Assembly: GCA_023389895.1 (NCBI GenBank)
Contig: JAEWDX010000044.1
Span: 1 to 10,075, forward strand
DNA: 10,075 bases
Origin: Bacillota bacterium
GTDB taxonomy: Bacteria > Bacillota > Bacilli > Bacillales > Cytobacillaceae
Reading direction: 5' to 3'
Shown: positions 1 through 6,129 of the stretch, piece by piece
Layout of the letters: every line of letters starts with the position of its first letter
How positions within the stretch are numbered: position 1 is the first letter of the stretch
The notes under the pieces: model-generated
What the model saw: only the letters and a program-made list of their open reading frames with translations
The model's database searches: none
Told to the model about the DNA's origin: nothing
Made by a program: the position numbers and the translations under genes

Positions 1-182
1 GAATTAGGTTCCATGATCTTCGGCATTCGTCAGCATCATATATATTGAGTGAAGGAGTCAATATGAAGATTGTTCAAAAGCGTCTTGGTCACAAAAATAT
101 CAAAACAACATTAAACACATATTCTCATATAACAGAGAAAGATGACGAGAAGGCTAGTGATGTATTTAATGAATTACTTTGA
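1..182 (+). CDS. Tyrosine recombinase/phage integrase, C-terminal end (5' truncated by window)
   Basis: The reading frame is open from the left edge (first full codon at 3) to a TGA at 180-182 and gives 59 residues. It carries the C-terminal catalytic signature of tyrosine recombinases: an HDLRH box (H4, R7, H8 of the fragment), the LGH motif (H30) and TLNTYSH with Tyr40 as the expected nucleophile. The family breaks and rejoins DNA through a 3'-phosphotyrosine link during site-specific integration and excision. The gene converges on a tRNA gene 118 bp away, the usual setting for a prophage or integrative element inserted at a tRNA 3' end. The visible part is intact, with no frameshift. The family call is firm; whether the element is alive cannot be judged because most of it lies outside the window. 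Confidence 0.93.
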   Translation, partial: IRFHDLRHSSASYILSEGVNMKIVQKRLGHKNIKTTLNTYSHITEKDDEKASDVFNELL

Positions 183-183
183 A

Positions 184-203
184 TTGGTCACTCGTTGGTC
201 ACT
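184..203 (+). repeat. Tandem 9-bp direct repeat TTGGTCACT after integrase stop
   Basis: TTGGTCACT occurs at 184-192 and again at 195-203, giving an 11-nt period, immediately after the integrase stop codon. Short, helically phased direct repeats between an integrase gene and its attachment site are typical of arm-type integrase binding sites. That role is inferred from position only. Confidence 0.5.
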
Positions 204-219
204 TTTAGCTAAAACCATG

Positions 220-253
220 AAAAAAGACCGCCCCTGATGAGACAGTCTTTTTT
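220..253. terminator. Bidirectional intrinsic terminator between integrase and tRNA-Val
   Basis: AAAAAAGAC (220-228) pairs with GTCTTTTTT (245-253). A mismatch and one extra G-C pair lie inside the stem, around a loop of about 12 nt. A-runs on one side and T-runs on the other allow it to end both the rightward integrase transcript and the leftward tRNA transcript. Confidence 0.8.
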
Positions 254-257
254 ACTG

Positions 258-282
258 GGAACCCTTTGTTCCGAAAGGTTCC
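258..282. repeat. Hairpin between the terminator and the tRNA 3' end
   Basis: GGAACC (258-263) pairs with GGTTCC (277-282). TTT (265-267) pairs with AAA (274-276) across a bulged C264, leaving the 6-nt loop GTTCCG. There is no T-run, so it is not a terminator by itself. It lies in the tRNA trailer and may guide 3' processing or belong to an attachment region. Confidence 0.45.
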
Positions 283-300
283 TACGGGTTTGGCACCCAA

Positions 301-373
301 TGATTCCGACTGGGCTTGAACCAGCGACCTCTACCCTGTCAAGGTAGCGCTCTCCCAGCTGAGCTACGGAATC
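301..373 (-). tRNA. tRNA-Val (anticodon GAC), CCA not encoded
   Basis: The minus strand folds into a full 73-nt cloverleaf: acceptor GATTCCG/CGGAATC with discriminator A, D-stem GCTC/GAGC, anticodon stem CTACC/GGTAG with loop TTGACAG, a 5-nt variable loop and T-arm GCTGG/CCAGT with loop TTCAAGC. The anticodon GAC reads GUC and GUU valine codons. The discriminator is followed by TTG, so CCA must be added by CCA nucleotidyltransferase. The gene is monocistronic, with its own promoter upstream and a terminator downstream. Its 3' end faces a phage-type integrase gene, so the 3' half may have been supplied by an integrated element. Confidence 0.95.
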
Positions 374-413
374 AGCATATTCATAAAATCTTATCTTAAT
401 AAAGACACTTATA

Positions 414-442
414 AATATATAATAACGTTACAAGGAAGTCAA
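414..442 (-). promoter_or_regulatory. Sigma-A promoter of tRNA-Val
   Basis: On the minus strand, -35 TTGACT (442-437) and -10 TATATT (419-414) are 17 bp apart. Each matches five of six consensus bases. Transcription should start near 407, leaving about 34 nt of leader before the tRNA. The promoter begins just after the stop codon of the upstream permease gene. Confidence 0.75.
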
Positions 443-449
443 TCTATTA

Positions 450-1148
450 TTACCTTTCTTTCCGTTTAAAAAGAAAAAATGTCAATACTGCTATTCCTAA
501 CGTATAGAGAAGGACAAATATTAAATCAATCATGAATGAGATATCAACTATTATTGGATCTTCCATGTACTTAATCACTTTGAATACTGGGGGAAATATC
601 CATACAATCCATTCTAAAAACGGGAACGACTCGATTAATGACTTTGTGGCAAGTGAAGCGATAATAACAAAAACAGCAGATAGCCAAGCATATTTCTTCA
701 ATGATAATGTTGTTGCCGAAAATAACGTTCCTACTAAAATACCAAAAAACGCAAAAATAATATGGCTGTAAAAAGCCATTCCATAGTCTCCAACTGTCAT
801 TTTCCGAAAAAAACTTCCAATTATGAGTGGATAGAAAATAGCAAATAGAGCGAGAATGAACATAATAATAAGAAGACCAATCCACTTTCCAGCAAGGAAT
901 CTCCCCTTACTCTTCAGATGGGCAAACAGAATATGCTTCTCGCTTTCTTCTTCCATCGTAAAAATGGACATCGTAATCCAGGCAATCGTTAAATAAAGGG
1001 CAATCGATGAAACAGCATAACTGCTAAGAATGGGAACATTCTTATAAGCATACAAAATAAACACCCATACTAAAAATATTGCAGCAGATGGAATAAATTT
1101 CAAAGTTCGAATATAGCTAATTAGCTGATATCGTACAAAAGCTTTCAA
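450..1148 (-). CDS. ABC transporter permease, ABC-2 type (six predicted TM segments)
   Basis: A 232-residue, very hydrophobic protein with about six membrane segments. One sits near residues 18-36, one around 44-65, and others lie across the middle and the C-terminus, which ends in a basic FLFKRKER tail. The size and pattern fit the membrane subunit of ABC-2-type exporters; I see no substrate-specific motif. The start is TTG at 1148. The GAGG ribosome site lies in the last codons and stop of the upstream ATPase gene, which ends 4 nt before, so the two are almost certainly translationally coupled and form one transporter. Substrate unknown. The family call rests on topology and on the ATPase neighbour rather than on a conserved motif. 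Confidence 0.75.
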   Translation of the reverse strand: MKAFVRYQLISYIRTLKFIPSAAIFLVWVFILYAYKNVPILSSYAVSSIALYLTIAWITMSIFTMEEESEKHILFAHLKSKGRFLAGKWIGLLIIMFILALFAIFYPLIIGSFFRKMTVGDYGMAFYSHIIFAFFGILVGTLFSATTLSLKKYAWLSAVFVIIASLATKSLIESFPFLEWIVWIFPPVFKVIKYMEDPIIVDISFMIDLIFVLLYTLGIAVLTFFLFKRKER

Positions 1149-1152
1149 TCCT

Positions 1153-1989
1153 CTACCTCTTCTCTTTTAACTTTAAAATAGAACAACCTTTTTTCAGCAG
1201 CAAAGCCAAAATTGTATCAGATTCTTCACTAGGAACACTGATCTCCATAATTGAATCGGAAATATCTTTTATTTCTAAATGAGCTATTTCCTTGAGCATG
1301 CTTTTTTCAGTTGAAACTGTTATAACTCGATACAATCGCTTTTTTTCATTCACAATATCTTTTATCAATTTTCCATTCTCCATTGTTATCACTCTGTTCG
1401 CTAAGTTATCAACTAAGAAGGAATCGTGCACCGCAAATACAATTGTAATTGTACTGTCAAGTAAGCTTAGCTGCCTCAATAGCTCAGCTTGAGCCTTTTC
1501 ATCTAATCCAGTCAACGGTTCATCCATTATTAGCAGTTTTGGATCAAGAAGGAGAGCTTGAATGATTCCTGCTTTTTGCTTCGTTCCTTTTGAACAGTTT
1601 TTTAAAGGAGTATTTAAAAAAGCTTCAATTTCAAAATGTCTAGCTAAGTTATCTATTGCTTTATGTAATGTTTCCTGCTTTTTATTACTCATTTTTCCAA
1701 GTAACAATAAGTACTCCATAATTGTAAAACGGATATTCTCTGGAAAATGCTCAGGAACATAACCAATTTTCAGAGTGGACCTAATTAGCTTCCCTTTCGA
1801 TGGTTCGTAAAGTCCACAGATAAGCTTTAATAAACTACTTTTACCGGAACCATTATGACCAACAATTGCGATCCTCTCACCATGATCGATTACTAGTGAA
1901 ATATCTTTTAAGATTAGCTTAGTATCAATCCGTTTACTTACATGATTAGATTGAAATATTTTCATAAAAAAACCGTTACCCTCTCTCAA
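1153..1989 (-). CDS. ABC transporter ATP-binding protein
   Basis: The 278-residue protein is a nucleotide-binding domain: Walker A GHNGSGKS (44-51), signature region NCSKGTKQ (131-138), Walker B LLIMDEP (152-158), D-loop GLDE (161-164) and H-loop His188 in FAVHD. It powers transport by the permease encoded immediately downstream. The signature reads CSKGT rather than LSGGQ, and the Q-loop position seems to be Glu80 (GYVPE); both variants occur in exporter-type ATPases. The C-terminal 70 or so residues form a small extra domain after the ATPase core. I chose TTG at 1989, with GAAGGG 8 nt upstream. The in-frame ATG at 1965 would leave its purine-rich site (GAGAGGG) about 13 nt away. The role is secure, the cargo is not known. 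Confidence 0.92.
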   Translation of the reverse strand: MREGNGFFMKIFQSNHVSKRIDTKLILKDISLVIDHGERIAIVGHNGSGKSSLLKLICGLYEPSKGKLIRSTLKIGYVPEHFPENIRFTIMEYLLLLGKMSNKKQETLHKAIDNLARHFEIEAFLNTPLKNCSKGTKQKAGIIQALLLDPKLLIMDEPLTGLDEKAQAELLRQLSLLDSTITIVFAVHDSFLVDNLANRVITMENGKLIKDIVNEKKRLYRVITVSTEKSMLKEIAHLEIKDISDSIMEISVPSEESDTILALLLKKGCSILKLKEKR

Positions 1990-2097
1990 ACATTTTTCCC
2001 TTCAAATCCAAAACTAATAAAACAATTCCATTCATAAAAACGCAAATGTCTTAGTACAATGAAAATGATGATGATTCGTTTTTCTTTTACGTTGACA

Positions 2098-2103
2098 ATT
2101 ATA
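2098..2103 (-). promoter_or_regulatory. Candidate -10 element for the ABC operon
   Basis: A perfect TATAAT reads leftward at 2103-2098, about 110 nt upstream of the ABC ATPase start and just after the terminator of the upstream operon. The -35 position falls in the terminator stem and matches poorly, and there is no TG extension. This is therefore only a candidate. Confidence 0.3.
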
Positions 2104-2116
2104 TACTTAATCTACT

Positions 2117-2146
2117 AAAAAAGGAAGCCAATTCAATGGCTTCCTT
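2117..2146 (-). terminator. Intrinsic terminator of the TAXI-TRAP operon
   Basis: A perfect 10-bp stem, AAGGAAGCCA (2121-2130) with TGGCTTCCTT (2137-2146), has a 6-nt loop. On the minus strand it is followed by a T-run. It starts 7 nt after the stop codon of the TRAP permease and separates that operon from the ABC operon. Confidence 0.9.
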
Positions 2147-2152
2147 ACCTTC

Positions 2153-4111
2153 TTATGCTGTTTGGACATGAGGTGTTTGATCCTTATGTTTAAAAATCAA
2201 CTGAAGGGCAATCACAACCCCAAACATGATTAAACCAACAATGTCGGAAAATCCTTCTGGATAGATCAGTAGAATTCCCCCAATTAAACTAAGGATTCTC
2301 TCATACCAGCTTAACCTTCTAAACCAATAGCCGATTACACCTGCACCGATCGCTGTCATCCCTGCCAATGCAGTAAATACAACCCAAATTAAATAATACC
2401 ATGTTGTATCAATCATTAAGAGCTCTGGGGAAAGAACAAACATGTATGGAATAATAAAGGCGGCAATCGCAAGCTTTGATGAATTGACCCCGGTCTTTAT
2501 TGGATCTCCTCCAGATACACCGGCAGCAGCAAATGCCGCTAAAGCAACTGGTGGTGTAATATCAGCAATGATCCCGAAATAAAATACAAATAGATGGGCT
2601 GGAAGATCAGGTACGCCTAATAAGATAATCGCAGGTGCTGCAATCGTTGATGTAATAACATAGTTAGCGGTGGTTGGCGAACCCATTCCAAGAACAAGAG
2701 CTGCAAGCATTGTTAACATTAGGGTAGGAATCAACGCACCGCCCGCAATATCAAGTAAACCGTTCGCAAGCTTTAAACCTAAACCAGTTTTTGTAACAAC
2801 GCCAACGATAATCCCGGCAGCTGCTGTTGCCGCCGCAACGCCAAGCGCTGTTCTTGCTCCGTCAACAAGCGCATCTATCGCATCTTTAAAGCTAATTCTT
2901 GTTTCTTTACGAATAGCACTGACTCCAATCGTGACAACAATTGACCATAATGCTGCACGAACAACAGTCATTCCACTCATTAAAAGAAAAATAACAGCCA
3001 GAATTGGCAATAATAAATAAATCTTAGATAAGACTTCTTTCTTATTGGGCATCTCTTCGTCTTTAAGCCCGCGTAATCCTACCCTTTTTGCTTCAAAGTG
3101 AGTCATAATCCAAATTCCCGTGAAATAAAGCAAGGCAGGAATCGCGGCTGCTTTTGCTATTTCCCAATATGTGATCCCACCAATAAATTCTACCATTAAA
3201 AAGGCTGCGGCCCCCATAACCGGAGGCATAAGCTGACCTCCAGTTGAGGCAGCTGCTTCAACTCCGCCAGCAAACTCCTTCTTATATCCTAATTTTTTCA
3301 TCATCGGAATCGTAAATGAACCTGAGGTTACAACGTTGGCAACAGAGCTCCCGCTTATCGTTCCTTGTAATGCACTAGAAAAAATCGCTACCTTTGCTGG
3401 TCCACCAATTTGTTTACCCGCAATCGACAATGCTAAATCATTAAAATATTGCCCTACTCCCGTTTTGACAAGAAAAGCACCAAACAATAAGAACAGGAAG
3501 ATAAAGGTTGATGACACCCCTAATGGTGTTCCTAAAATCCCTTCCGTTGTAAAGAACATGGTCTGGACGAGTCGCTTTAAATCCAATCCTCGATGTGCCA
3601 AAAATCCTGGCATATATGGACCGAAGATAGCATATGCCAAAAACAAGCCAGCAATAATCGTAATCGGTAGTCCGACGGCACGGCGAGTGGCCTCTAACAC
3701 AAGGATAATCGCCATTAAACCAATATAGAAATCAAGATCTGTTAAGCGTCCTACACGCATGACTAGATCATCAATCATTAACGGCCAATAAGCACCAACT
3801 GCAACTGCAGCAAGAGCTAAAATAATATCAAACCATGCAGGCTTATGCCTCCTTCCCCGATCTTTTTTTCTTGCTGGAAATAATAAGAAAATAAGTGCGA
3901 GCGCAAAGCCTAAGTGAATAGAACGTTGTATCTGTGCTGTGAGCACCCCAAAAATACCGGTATACAACTGAAATAAAGAAAAGGACAGTAAACCTAAAAA
4001 AACAACCCAGCCAAGAATCCCTTTTAATTTTCTCGTTCCGGCTTCAGGATCGTATTTCTCTAATAATGCTTGCTGTTCCTCTTGAGATAATGTTTCATGT
4101 TGATTGCTCAA
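2153..4111 (-). CDS. TRAP transporter permease, fused 4TM/12TM (TAXI type)
   Basis: A 652-residue polytopic membrane protein in which the small (DctQ-like) and large (DctM-like) TRAP subunits are fused. The N-terminal part holds several helices and the conserved EATRR motif (140-144). The DctM-like part shows SGSSVANVVTSG (253-264), GGQLMPPVMGAAAF (291-304), GMGSPTTANYV (475-485) and DITPPVALAA (517-526), all characteristic of this family. It takes substrate from the TAXI binding protein and imports it using an ion gradient. The length is normal for the family. The start is TTG at 4111 with AAAGGAG 9 nt upstream. It overlaps the end of the DUF1850 gene by 17 nt, so translation is probably coupled. 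Substrate not determinable here; organic acids are usual for TRAP systems. Confidence 0.95.
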   Translation of the reverse strand: MSNQHETLSQEEQQALLEKYDPEAGTRKLKGILGWVVFLGLLSFSLFQLYTGIFGVLTAQIQRSIHLGFALALIFLLFPARKKDRGRRHKPAWFDIILALAAVAVGAYWPLMIDDLVMRVGRLTDLDFYIGLMAIILVLEATRRAVGLPITIIAGLFLAYAIFGPYMPGFLAHRGLDLKRLVQTMFFTTEGILGTPLGVSSTFIFLFLLFGAFLVKTGVGQYFNDLALSIAGKQIGGPAKVAIFSSALQGTISGSSVANVVTSGSFTIPMMKKLGYKKEFAGGVEAAASTGGQLMPPVMGAAAFLMVEFIGGITYWEIAKAAAIPALLYFTGIWIMTHFEAKRVGLRGLKDEEMPNKKEVLSKIYLLLPILAVIFLLMSGMTVVRAALWSIVVTIGVSAIRKETRISFKDAIDALVDGARTALGVAAATAAAGIIVGVVTKTGLGLKLANGLLDIAGGALIPTLMLTMLAALVLGMGSPTTANYVITSTIAAPAIILLGVPDLPAHLFVFYFGIIADITPPVALAAFAAAGVSGGDPIKTGVNSSKLAIAAFIIPYMFVLSPELLMIDTTWYYLIWVVFTALAGMTAIGAGVIGYWFRRLSWYERILSLIGGILLIYPEGFSDIVGLIMFGVVIALQLIFKHKDQTPHVQTA

Positions 4112-4631
4112 GGATATTCACTCCTTTCAACTGCTGTAAAAGATTTAATTTTTCTATTTTTAGACGAACCCAAGTTCCTGGTTCAATATATTTTCCAAGC
4201 GGATATTCTATATTTTTATAAATGACTGTATGATTTGCCCTAACTTGTCCAATCCGAAGATCAAAAAAAGGAAACTGACGGTTCATATTCTTCAAATAAT
4301 ATTTCCCATCCTTATGTTCAAAAATCTCACCATCTGAGGCATTTTCGGGCATTCCAATAGCAAATTCCTTATACATAAGCTCATATTGCTTGATATATCC
4401 TTTCTTCGTAATTTGATAACTCTCAACGACATCAGATAGATGGATTGAGTGTGTATACTTGATTTCAAACTTTTCTTCCTTCGAGAAAGGGATATAAGCA
4501 AGCAGCTGCCCAGTATCTTGATATTGAAAAACAAGTGACTTCCTAATGGGAAGGAGCAACAATACGATGATGGATATTAAGATGAGGAGCAGCAGAATAA
4601 TTTTTCTGCTGGCTAACTTTCTTCTTTCCAT
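4095..4631 (-). CDS. DUF1850 domain protein, TRAP operon accessory
   Basis: A 178-residue protein with a basic N-terminus and one hydrophobic segment (about 10-28), so it is membrane-anchored with an extracytoplasmic domain or carries an uncleaved signal. The domain contains FEIKYTHSIHLSDVVESY (residues 55-72), the hallmark of DUF1850. Members are typically encoded between a TAXI binding protein and a fused TRAP permease, exactly as here, but no biochemical role is established that I know of; an accessory part of the transporter is inferred. The ATG at 4631 has only a modest site (GGCGGGA) upstream. It is separated from the binding-protein gene by 265 bp of repeats yet overlaps the permease gene by 17 nt. 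Confidence 0.85.
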   Translation of the reverse strand: MERRKLASRKIILLLLILISIIVLLLLPIRKSLVFQYQDTGQLLAYIPFSKEEKFEIKYTHSIHLSDVVESYQITKKGYIKQYELMYKEFAIGMPENASDGEIFEHKDGKYYLKNMNRQFPFFDLRIGQVRANHTVIYKNIEYPLGKYIEPGTWVRLKIEKLNLLQQLKGVNILEQST

Positions 4632-4674
4632 TTAAATCCCGCCTATATTCTAGCAAATGTATAATAAGCGAATT

Positions 4675-4719
4675 TTGACCGGCAATAATAACCTTCACAT
4701 TGGTTATATAGCCGGCCAA
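4675..4719. repeat. 45-bp imperfect palindrome flanked by AGCGAATT direct repeats
   Basis: TTGACCGGC (4675-4683) and GCCGGCCAA (4711-4719) are inverted copies matching at eight of nine positions. Inside them ATAACC pairs with GGTTAT, so RNA or single-stranded DNA would form a long hairpin. AGCGAATT is present on both sides, at 4667-4674 (directly abutting) and 4728-4735 (8 nt away). No T-run follows, so it is not a standard terminator. It resembles a tiny insertion or a REP-like hairpin. Confidence 0.6.
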
Positions 4720-4740
4720 TTATTTAAAGCGAATTATCCC

Positions 4741-4882
4741 GCATTAACGGGCTGTAAGACCCCCACTTCAAGAGGTTGTGGAAGCAAAAAATTCTAAGTG
4801 GGGGATGGGGGCCGACTAAGAACACCACGTCCTGTGGCAACGTCGGCACTTGCGCGTCCTGTGCTTCGGAAAACCCCCACTT
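4741..4882 (-). repeat. GC-rich structured intergenic repeat with three alternating arms
   Basis: CCCCCACTT occurs at 4760-4768 and 4874-4882, and its complement AAGTGGGGG at 4796-4804, so the central arm can pair with either flank but not both. Inside the larger loop are GTCGGC (4842-4847) with GCCGAC (4811-4816), the hairpin CCAC/GTGG (4825-4837), and a direct repeat CGTCCTGTG at 4828-4836 and 4855-4863. A small hairpin with CCCG/CGGG arms adjoins it, overlapping the left boundary. The block lies between the binding-protein stop (4897) and DUF1850 and would be transcribed leftward in the operon mRNA. It codes for nothing visible. It may be a dispersed intergenic element, perhaps a relic end of an IS200/IS605-type transposon or its RNA. 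That origin is a guess. Confidence 0.65.
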
Positions 4883-4896
4883 ATTGAAGTTTCACT

Positions 4897-5901
4897 TTAT
4901 TGAGCTTTAATGCCTTTCTCGTCAAAATATTTTTGTGCACCAGGGTGAACCTCGATACCAACACCGTTAAGTGCATTTTCAGCTTTTATTAATTTTGCTT
5001 TTGCATGTACTACTTTATCTGTATTTTCGAAAATGGCTTTTGTGATCTCATAAACTGTTTCATCATCAAGGCTATTTGCAACAACTAACATCGCTTGAAC
5101 AGCAACAGATGTTACTGCATCTTTCAGCTTGTAAGTACCAGCGGGAATTTCTTCCTTAATATAATACGGATATTTTTCGATTAGAGCGTCAATTTTATCT
5201 TGAGCGATTGGAATGATCACAACATCCTCAGTTGCTGAAAGTCCTTCAACAGCGCCAGTCGGTGTACCAGCTGTAACGAATGCTGCATCAATTGCCCCAT
5301 CTTGAATTCCACTTGTTGATTCATCAAATGATAAGTCCTGCTTCTTAATATCATCGAATGTTAATCCATAAATCTCAAGAATTTGCTCGGCATTCGCCGC
5401 AGTACCTGACCCAGGTGCACCTACAGACACCTTTTTACCTTTTAAATCTTCAACAGACTTAATTCCAGACTTAGCTGTTGTGACGATTTGAATCGTTTCA
5501 GGATAAAGAGTACCAATTGCACTAACATTATCAACTGTGCTGCCTTCAAACATTAGCTTTCCATCTTTCGCATAAGAAGCGATATCTGTTTGGGTAAAGG
5601 CAATTTCTGCATTCCCGTCTTTCAATGTATTCATATTTTCTGCAGACGCACCAGATGTTTCAGCATTGGACGTAATACCCGTTTCATCCTCGATAATTTT
5701 GGCGAAAGCACCACCGAGAGGGAAGTATGTACCACCAGTTCCACCTGTTACAATACTAATAAACTCAGGTTTTTCCGCAGCTTCTCCCCCATTGCTCCCT
5801 TCGCCATCTACTTTCTCCTTCTTATCCCCTCCACAAGCAGCAAGAACCACTGATAGCGCTAACAATAACACAAATGAAAGAAGAAAACTCTTCCTTTTCA
5901 T
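4897..5901 (-). CDS. TAXI family TRAP transporter solute-binding lipoprotein
   Basis: A 334-residue secreted lipoprotein. A basic MKRK N-terminus and hydrophobic core lead to the lipobox LAAC with Cys23 as the lipidated residue, followed by a Gly/Lys/Glu-rich linker. The mature part opens with ISIVTGGTGGTYFPLGGA, the hallmark of TAXI (TRAP-associated extracytoplasmic immunogenic) receptors. Later family segments include KKVSVGAPGSGT and the C-terminal VHPGAQKYFDEKG. It should capture an anionic solute at the outer membrane face and pass it to the fused permease encoded downstream. ATG at 5901 is preceded by AGGGGGA. It is the first gene of the operon, and the structured repeat just after its stop may let it be expressed above the permease. 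Ligand unknown. Confidence 0.95.
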   Translation of the reverse strand: MKRKSFLLSFVLLLALSVVLAACGGDKKEKVDGEGSNGGEAAEKPEFISIVTGGTGGTYFPLGGAFAKIIEDETGITSNAETSGASAENMNTLKDGNAEIAFTQTDIASYAKDGKLMFEGSTVDNVSAIGTLYPETIQIVTTAKSGIKSVEDLKGKKVSVGAPGSGTAANAEQILEIYGLTFDDIKKQDLSFDESTSGIQDGAIDAAFVTAGTPTGAVEGLSATEDVVIIPIAQDKIDALIEKYPYYIKEEIPAGTYKLKDAVTSVAVQAMLVVANSLDDETVYEITKAIFENTDKVVHAKAKLIKAENALNGVGIEVHPGAQKYFDEKGIKAQ

Positions 5902-5918
5902 ATAAATCCCCCTTTATT

Positions 5919-5931
5919 AGTTTATTAAACT
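5919..5931. promoter_or_regulatory. Palindrome over the TAXI operon start point (possible operator)
   Basis: AGTTTA and TAAACT form a 13-bp perfect dyad with a 1-bp centre, 2 bp downstream of the -10 element and over the expected transcription start. That placement would suit a repressor site or a short 5' hairpin in the mRNA. No regulator gene is visible in the window. Confidence 0.4.
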
Positions 5932-5933
5932 AT

Positions 5934-5964
5934 ATTTTAACATAACGATTGTCCGAATTGTCAA
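5934..5964 (-). promoter_or_regulatory. Promoter of the TAXI-TRAP operon
   Basis: On the minus strand there is a perfect -35 TTGACA (5964-5959) and an extended -10, TATGT followed by TAAAAT (5939-5934). The 19-bp spacer is long, but the TG extension can compensate. The start point should lie near 5927, giving a short leader before the ATG at 5901. Confidence 0.65.
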
Positions 5965-6077
5965 TAAATTATTTCATTGCCACTTCTCTCATTCATTATT
6001 CATGTAAAAACAATTGCATGAACTGGAATTTCAGTATCAAAAATTTTTCTAAACGAGATAAGCATTTAGAAATAACA

Positions 6078-6088
6078 TATGGTAGAAT
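6078..6088 (+). promoter_or_regulatory. Extended -10 promoter element of yjcH
   Basis: TATGG followed by TAGAAT (6083-6088) matches the Gram-positive extended -10 pattern. No good -35 is visible. The predicted start near 6095 supports ATG 6130 as the start codon and places the earlier in-frame ATG (6079) inside the promoter. Confidence 0.45.
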
Positions 6089-6129
6089 ATCAGGAAAGAT
6101 TCATCATTTTACGAAAAGGTGGCTTTTCA

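Noticed and set aside
2092..2121. Rightward promoter with TTGACA at 2092-2097
   Set aside because: The -35 is perfect, but no acceptable -10 occurs at 16-18 bp, and transcription would run into the terminator and antisense to the TRAP permease.
2670..3728. Rightward ORFs opposite the TRAP permease (116 and 130 codons)
   Set aside because: They are antisense shadows of a clearly conserved gene, with low-complexity products and no ribosome sites.
4741..4896. A complete insertion sequence or CRISPR array
   Set aside because: There is no transposase reading frame, and the repeated motifs are inverted arms rather than regularly spaced identical direct repeats with spacers.
5902..6129. Riboswitch or additional small gene in the divergent region between the TAXI gene and yjcH
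   Set aside because: Apart from the two promoters and the dyad I see no conserved RNA structure, no terminator and no ORF with a ribosome site.
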